Positions 60,030 to 64,000 of a stretch of 64,000 bases of DNA are shown piece by piece (the stretch's first letter is position 1; the number at the start of each line of letters is the position of its first letter). Origin of the DNA: Treponema sp. Lineage in GTDB: Bacteria > Spirochaetota > Spirochaetia > Treponematales > Treponemataceae. The translations under genes and the position numbers were made by a program. The notes beneath the pieces are model-generated. The model searched no databases, was not told where the DNA came from, and worked only from the letters and a program-made list of their open reading frames with translations. The stretch is from the NCBI GenBank assembly GCA_017934745.1, contig JAGBIY010000010.1, forward strand, positions 1 to 64,000. Reading direction: 5' to 3'.

Positions 60030-61616
60030 ATGAACTGGTATCTCAAACTCAAGGAGACGATATCGTCGGTCGCACCGATAATGCTCCTCGTATTCATCCT
60101 TGGAAACACGATTGCGCCGATTGGGGGCGAAACAATGTCCCGGTTCCTTGTCGGCGGAGTTCTCGTCATCCTCGGACTCACAATTTTCTTGATGGGAGTC
60201 GACATAGGAATACTCCCGATTGGAGAAAGGGCAGGAGCCGCCCTCACTTCAAAGCGCAACCTGCCGCTGCTTCTGGCGGCGTCGTTCTTCATCGGCTTCA
60301 TGATAACGATAGCGGAGCCGGACGTCCAAGTCCTCGCCGACCAGGTGAAGGGCATAGCGCAGGGCGTGTCCAAATGGGGGCTGATTCTCTTCATCGCGGC
60401 GGGAATCGGCCTTTTCGTCACTCTCGGAATACTGAGGACGGTGCTCTCGATTCCGCTCAGGATAGTGCTCATAGTCTCGTACATAGCGGTCTTCGCAATG
60501 GCGTTCGCGACACCGGAGACGTTCCAGGGGGTCGCGTTCGACTCGGGCGGAGCCACCACGGGGCCTATGACCGTCCCGTTCATCATGGCTCTCGGAGTCG
60601 GAGTCGCGGCAGTCAGGGCAAAGAAGGCGAAGGACAGCGGAGACCACTCAAGCGACGACTCGTTCGGACTCACGGGAATCGCGTCCATAGGGCCTGTGGC
60701 GGCTGTCTGCCTCTACGGCATGGTGGCGGGGAATTCAGGCGGAGCGGCGGAAGGCGCGATTGAGGAAGCCGCGGGACACGGAGCGGCGGAGGGGCTTTCG
60801 ATATTCGCGGCCCTACTTCCTCCGATACTCAAGGAAGTCGCGAGCGCGCTCTCCCCTCTCGTGCTGATGGCGGCGGTGTTCCAGATCTTCCTCATAAAGA
60901 TGCCGCCTTTCCAGGTCATAAGGATGGTGCGTGGTCTCGTGTTCAGTTTCGCGGGGCTTGTGCTGTTCCTTTTGGGCGCGCAGGGCGGATTCATGCCGGC
61001 GGGGGAGAGGCTCGGCGAGGTTCTCGGAGAATTCGCCGTTTCAGGAGACAAATTCGTGAAAGTGTTCAACTCGGCGGGGGAAGTCACAAGCTCACTCGAC
61101 ATTCCGGGAATCGTGCAGGTCGTCCTGCTGATACTCGTCGGCTGCGTCTTCGGGGCCGTGGTCGTGTCGGCGGAGCCTGCCGTGTGGGTTTTGACCGACC
61201 AAGTGGAAAGCGTGTCGGGCGGAACGATAAAGAGGAAGGTAATGCTCGCCGCGTTGAGCTCGGGCGTCGCGATATCGATAGGAATATCCATGGCGAGGGT
61301 GCTGTTCGGATTCTCTCTCTGGTACATACTCATTCCGGGATACGCAATCGCGCTCGTCATGACGCTCTTCTGCCCTAAGCTCTTCACGGGCATAGCGTTC
61401 GACTCAGGCGGCGTCGCGTCGGGGCCGATGACCAGCACGTTCGTGCTCTCATTTACGCTCGGTGCGAGCGCGGCGTCGGGGGGAAACCCGGCGGTGGACG
61501 CGTTCGGAGTGATAGCCCTCGTCGCGATGACACCGCTCATAGCGATACAGGTGCTCGGAATTTTCTACAAGCTCAAGACAGCGGCGGCCAAGAAGCAGCC
61601 GGGAGGCGAGAAATGA
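60030..61616 (+). CDS. DUF1538 duplicated membrane protein
   Basis: 528 residues, about 14 membrane segments in two homologous halves. Each half has 'E-P-(D/A)-V-x-V-L-(A/T)-D-Q-V' ('IAEPDVQVLADQV', 'SAEPAVWVLTDQV') and 'GVAFDSGGATTGPMTVPF' / 'GIAFDSGGVASGPMTSTF'. This internal duplication and the conserved charged and small residues within membranes suggest a transporter or channel of unknown substrate. The stop codon overlaps the PII-like gene (ATGA), so the two act together. Confidence 0.88.
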   Translation: MNWYLKLKETISSVAPIMLLVFILGNTIAPIGGETMSRFLVGGVLVILGLTIFLMGVDIGILPIGERAGAALTSKRNLPLLLAASFFIGFMITIAEPDVQVLADQVKGIAQGVSKWGLILFIAAGIGLFVTLGILRTVLSIPLRIVLIVSYIAVFAMAFATPETFQGVAFDSGGATTGPMTVPFIMALGVGVAAVRAKKAKDSGDHSSDDSFGLTGIASIGPVAAVCLYGMVAGNSGGAAEGAIEEAAGHGAAEGLSIFAALLPPILKEVASALSPLVLMAAVFQIFLIKMPPFQVIRMVRGLVFSFAGLVLFLLGAQGGFMPAGERLGEVLGEFAVSGDKFVKVFNSAGEVTSSLDIPGIVQVVLLILVGCVFGAVVVSAEPAVWVLTDQVESVSGGTIKRKVMLAALSSGVAISIGISMARVLFGFSLWYILIPGYAIALVMTLFCPKLFTGIAFDSGGVASGPMTSTFVLSFTLGASAASGGNPAVDAFGVIALVAMTPLIAIQVLGIFYKLKTAAAKKQPGGEK

Positions 61617-62278
61617 AGCTCATCACAAGCATAGTCCCGCACGACAAGGGGGAGCGGCTCACGAAAGCGGCGATGGAGAGCGGCTGCAGGGGCGGAACGG
61701 TGCTCATAGGCCGCGGACTGGCGAAATCGAACCTGATGGCGGTCCTTGGGCTAGGAGAATCGACTAAGGACGTCATCATGATGATTCTTGAGGACTCGGT
61801 GATGGAGCCGGTCTTCAACACGATACTCCGGGCGACATCGAAGGAGAAGCGCAATTTCGGAGAGATTTTCGTGACGGACGTGGACGCGTTCTTCAGGAGC
61901 GGAAACGACGGAATAAAGAGAGACGAAAAAGGCGACAACAACGATGGAACGGAGAGGAAGGGCAAGACCATGAACGAGATGATTTGCGCGATAGTGAACA
62001 AGGGATACGCCGACGACGTTATGGCGGCGGCACGGAAAGCGGGCGCGGGCGGCGGCACGGTCGTCAGCGCGAGGGGAACGGCAAGGGAGACGGACGAGCA
62101 GTTCTTCGGAACCCACATCGTCCCGGAAAAGGAAATGCTCATCATAATCGTCCCGGCAGAGAAGAAGGATTCCGTCCTCCAGTCGATACGGGAGCTGAAA
62201 TGCCTCAAGGAACCGGGAATGGGAATAGCGTACTCAACTCCGGTGGAGAATTTCGGGCTTCTTGGCAAGCGGGGATAG
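61613..62278 (+). CDS. Tandem PII-like signalling protein
   Basis: 221 residues made of two PII/GlnB-like ferredoxin folds: residues 1-110 ('KLITSIVPHDKGERLTKAAM', 'CRGGTVLIGRG', 'DVIMMILEDS') and about 120-221 ('EMICAIVNKGYADDVMAAAR', 'AGGGTVVSARGT', 'EMLIIIVPAEKKDSVLQSI'). PII proteins gate transporters in response to nucleotides; the T-loop Tyr is not obvious. Fused to its membrane partner by a four-base overlap, it very likely regulates the DUF1538 protein. Confidence 0.85.
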   Translation: MKLITSIVPHDKGERLTKAAMESGCRGGTVLIGRGLAKSNLMAVLGLGESTKDVIMMILEDSVMEPVFNTILRATSKEKRNFGEIFVTDVDAFFRSGNDGIKRDEKGDNNDGTERKGKTMNEMICAIVNKGYADDVMAAARKAGAGGGTVVSARGTARETDEQFFGTHIVPEKEMLIIIVPAEKKDSVLQSIRELKCLKEPGMGIAYSTPVENFGLLGKRG

Positions 62279-62281
62279 CAG

Positions 62282-63370
62282 ATGACAACGAAAGAGACTG
62301 CTCTCGCACTTCTGGGCGGGAACGGCTTCGTCTCGGGAGAGTCGCTCGCAAAGGAGTGCGCCGTCAGCAGGGCGGCCGTGAACAAGGCGATAAAGGCTCT
62401 CCGCGACGACGGATATTCGATAGAAGCCGTGACGAACAAAGGCTACAGGCTCGTCTCGGAGCCGGACAGGATTTCGGCGGACGCGATACGGCAGGCGATG
62501 GAGTCGATGGGCGCGAATCCGGGGGAAATCACCGTGTTCGACAGAATCGACTCCACGAACACGGAGGCGAAGCGCAGGTGCGCGTCATCGGGAGCGTTCA
62601 GGCTCGAAAACGGAACGCTGACCGGGAACGGAGAGAAGCTGCACCGGTCGCTTCTCGTCGCAGGAGCGCAGACGGCCGGCAGGGGACGCATGGGAAGGGT
62701 CTTCTCATCCCCAGCGAATTCCGGCATCTACTTCACGCTGGTCTACTCACCAAAGAACGGAATAACGAACCCGGCCCTTCTAACGGCGGCGGCCGCGGTG
62801 GCCGTCTCGGAGTCGATAGACGGGCTGTACGCCCTTTCCGGGGAATACGCCACCAGAATCAAGTGGGTCAACGACGTCTTCCTTCCGGCGGGGGAATACT
62901 CGCAGAAGAAAATAGCGGGAATTCTGACCGAGGGAATCAGCAACTTCGAGACGGGAACGATAGAGTCGGCAATCGTGGGAATCGGAATCAACGTGAGGAA
63001 CGGAGGATTTTCGGGAGAGCTTTCGAAAATCGCGGGAAGCGTAGAGGACATTCTGAAGGAAAGGGGACGGACGGAGACCGCAAGCAGGAACGCAATCGTC
63101 GCGAATGTGGCGGGAAGGCTCCTCTCGATATATGACCGCATGGACAACGGAACGCCCGACGGGAAAATGATGGAGACGTACAAGGCGAAATCGATGCTGG
63201 TTGGGAAAAAAGTCCGGGTGAACCCCGCCGCAGGGCTTGAGGGCGAATCATACGAGGCGGAAGTCCTGGACATAACGGACCAGGCGGAACTCGTCGTAAA
63301 AGACGGCGGCGGAAAGACGCACACGCTGAGTTCGGGGGAAGTGAGCCTCCACTCCTACGATTTTGTGTGA
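62282..63370 (+). CDS. birA: Biotin-protein ligase / biotin operon repressor BirA
   Basis: 362 residues. The N-terminal winged helix is 'GESLAKECAVSRAAVNKAIK' (about 19-38), followed by the catalytic domain with 'STNTEAKRRCAS', the biotinoyl-AMP loop 'GRGRMGRVFSSPANSGIYF' and 'RIKWVNDVFL' (usual KWPND), and the SH3-like C-terminal domain ('GEVSLHSY'). It biotinylates carrier proteins and may repress biotin genes. It starts three bases after the PII-like gene. Confidence 0.93.
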   Translation: MTTKETALALLGGNGFVSGESLAKECAVSRAAVNKAIKALRDDGYSIEAVTNKGYRLVSEPDRISADAIRQAMESMGANPGEITVFDRIDSTNTEAKRRCASSGAFRLENGTLTGNGEKLHRSLLVAGAQTAGRGRMGRVFSSPANSGIYFTLVYSPKNGITNPALLTAAAAVAVSESIDGLYALSGEYATRIKWVNDVFLPAGEYSQKKIAGILTEGISNFETGTIESAIVGIGINVRNGGFSGELSKIAGSVEDILKERGRTETASRNAIVANVAGRLLSIYDRMDNGTPDGKMMETYKAKSMLVGKKVRVNPAAGLEGESYEAEVLDITDQAELVVKDGGGKTHTLSSGEVSLHSYDFV

Positions 63371-63378
63371 TTCCATGT

Positions 63379-63384
63379 TATAAT
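63379..63384 (+). promoter_or_regulatory. -10 element for the last gene
   Basis: TATAAT at 63379-63384, 31 bases before the start codon at 63415 in a short gap after birA. No good -35 hexamer is seen at 17 bases. Confidence 0.5.
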
Positions 63385-63414
63385 TTCTAGTTGATTTTTT
63401 TGTAGGAGAAAGAT

Positions 63415-64000
63415 ATGGACTTTTTGAACAACGACGACATCGACCCGACGATAGCGGCAATGCTTGCCGACGTGAACGACTCGAAACCGGGCTACTCTTC
63501 ATACGACGACGGCTCGGACAGCGGAAACATGTTCGACTTCTCTACGGACAACATAGGAACTACGGCCGTCGATTTGGACGGCAACCCGAACGCGGCCCCG
63601 CACAAAGTCGACATGAGAAGGGAGAAATTCCTCCCAATAGAGAAGACGCACTCCGACGAACCGACAGGATATTTCGACGACAAGACATACGACAACGGAA
63701 GCTACTACAAGACCGCGCTCGAAGGCGAAGGACCTGCGGGGCAGAGGGTCAACCAGATTCTGAAAAAATACCTCACATGCCAGGATCCGAAAGAGAAAAG
63801 CCAGTACAGGATGCAGATTGTCAACGCATGGTGGGAGCTTCTCCGGGTGATAAGCTCGAAAGTCGTGGACAAGCACCTTCCGATGGCGAAAAGGATGCTC
63901 GTCAGGTACGGAGTCGCGCTCCCGTCGCTCTTCACGCCAGAACAGAAGAAACTCTTCTCCACGGCGTTCTTCGAGAACGAGACTGGAGAGCCTGTCTACT
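63415..64000 (+). CDS. Unrecognised cytosolic protein, 5' part
   Basis: ATG 63415 behind TAGGAGA; 195 codons are seen and the frame runs off the window. The first 90 residues are acidic and rich in D, N, S and G ('NNDDIDPTIAAMLADVNDSK', 'SSYDDGSDSGNMFDFS'), then a more ordered, positively charged helical part starts ('ALEGEGPAGQRVNQILKKYL', 'MQIVNAWWELLRVISSKVVD'). There is no signal peptide. I do not recognise it; it looks like a lineage-specific protein. Confidence 0.75.
   Translation, partial: MDFLNNDDIDPTIAAMLADVNDSKPGYSSYDDGSDSGNMFDFSTDNIGTTAVDLDGNPNAAPHKVDMRREKFLPIEKTHSDEPTGYFDDKTYDNGSYYKTALEGEGPAGQRVNQILKKYLTCQDPKEKSQYRMQIVNAWWELLRVISSKVVDKHLPMAKRMLVRYGVALPSLFTPEQKKLFSTAFFENETGEPVY

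Noticed and set aside
1..64000. tRNA, rRNA, tmRNA or replication origin
   Set aside because: No cloverleaf, rRNA core sequence, dnaA boxes or related genes were recognised in any gap.

Overview
The window looks like a piece of a spirochaete chromosome, most likely a host-associated treponeme. This is inferred from gene content: a FlgM-like anti-sigma factor with a chemotaxis receptor, a large TPR/coiled-coil protein paired with a secreted LamG/fibronectin-III protein, acidic lipoproteins with relaxed lipoboxes, LuxS/Pfs, and a DUF1538-PII pair. No rRNA, tRNA or CRISPR was seen, so the assignment rests on proteins only.

Layout. 1-2.1 kb: 5' part of a leaderless-edge Ig-like lipoprotein gene, then a GNAT/small-protein toxin-antitoxin-like pair and a decayed second copy of it. 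2.1-11.8 kb: murJ, an M24 peptidase, the TPR and LamG/FnIII envelope pair, and uvrC. 11.7-18.2 kb: an accessory, decaying region with hipBA, a truncated Rpn-type gene, an acidic lipoprotein flanked by two copies of a long palindromic repeat, a TacAT-type pair, a broken AAA+ ATPase, a SAM methyltransferase and a third repeat copy that lies between a promoter and pta. 19.3-32.1 kb: housekeeping genes (lspA operon, HDOD regulator, SpoU methylase, an Fe-ADH-fold pseudoenzyme, flgM-rsmI, TetR, ptsI, der) interrupted by an MNT-HepT pair next to a fourth repeat copy. 32.1-44.7 kb: S24-type repressor, chemoreceptor, a 1484-residue acyl-CoA dehydratase-activase fusion, AAA+/PD-(D/E)XK ATPase, Rsm22-type methylase, BspA-like LRR protein and an HsdS remnant. 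44.7-53.7 kb: acyl-CoA ligase, RelB-PIN pair, MmcQ-like protein, RpiB-family isomerase, Mn/Ca exporter with a structured leader, rlmB, SEC-C protein and mnmG. 53.7-64 kb: purine/peptide catabolism (adenosine deaminase plus a divergent relative, PepF, esterase), pfs-luxS, DUF1538-PII-birA, and the start of an unrecognised gene.

How it fits together. Several units look like true operons by overlap or tight spacing: membrane protein-nif3-lspA-98 aa membrane protein; TetR..rsmI-flgM ending at a strong terminator; Fe-ADH-like with SpoU; pfs-luxS (SAH and AI-2 cycle); DUF1538-PII-birA. Toxin-antitoxin-like pairs are dense (GNAT pair, hipBA, tacAT, mntA-hepT, relB-PIN), and most sit beside repeats or gene remnants.

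The most unusual signal is a family of about 90-200 bp palindromic repeats (five copies, one fused into the uvrC 3' end). Their outer stems are conserved in sequence, but the central stem differs completely between copies while staying self-complementary. This suggests that a folded structure is what is maintained.
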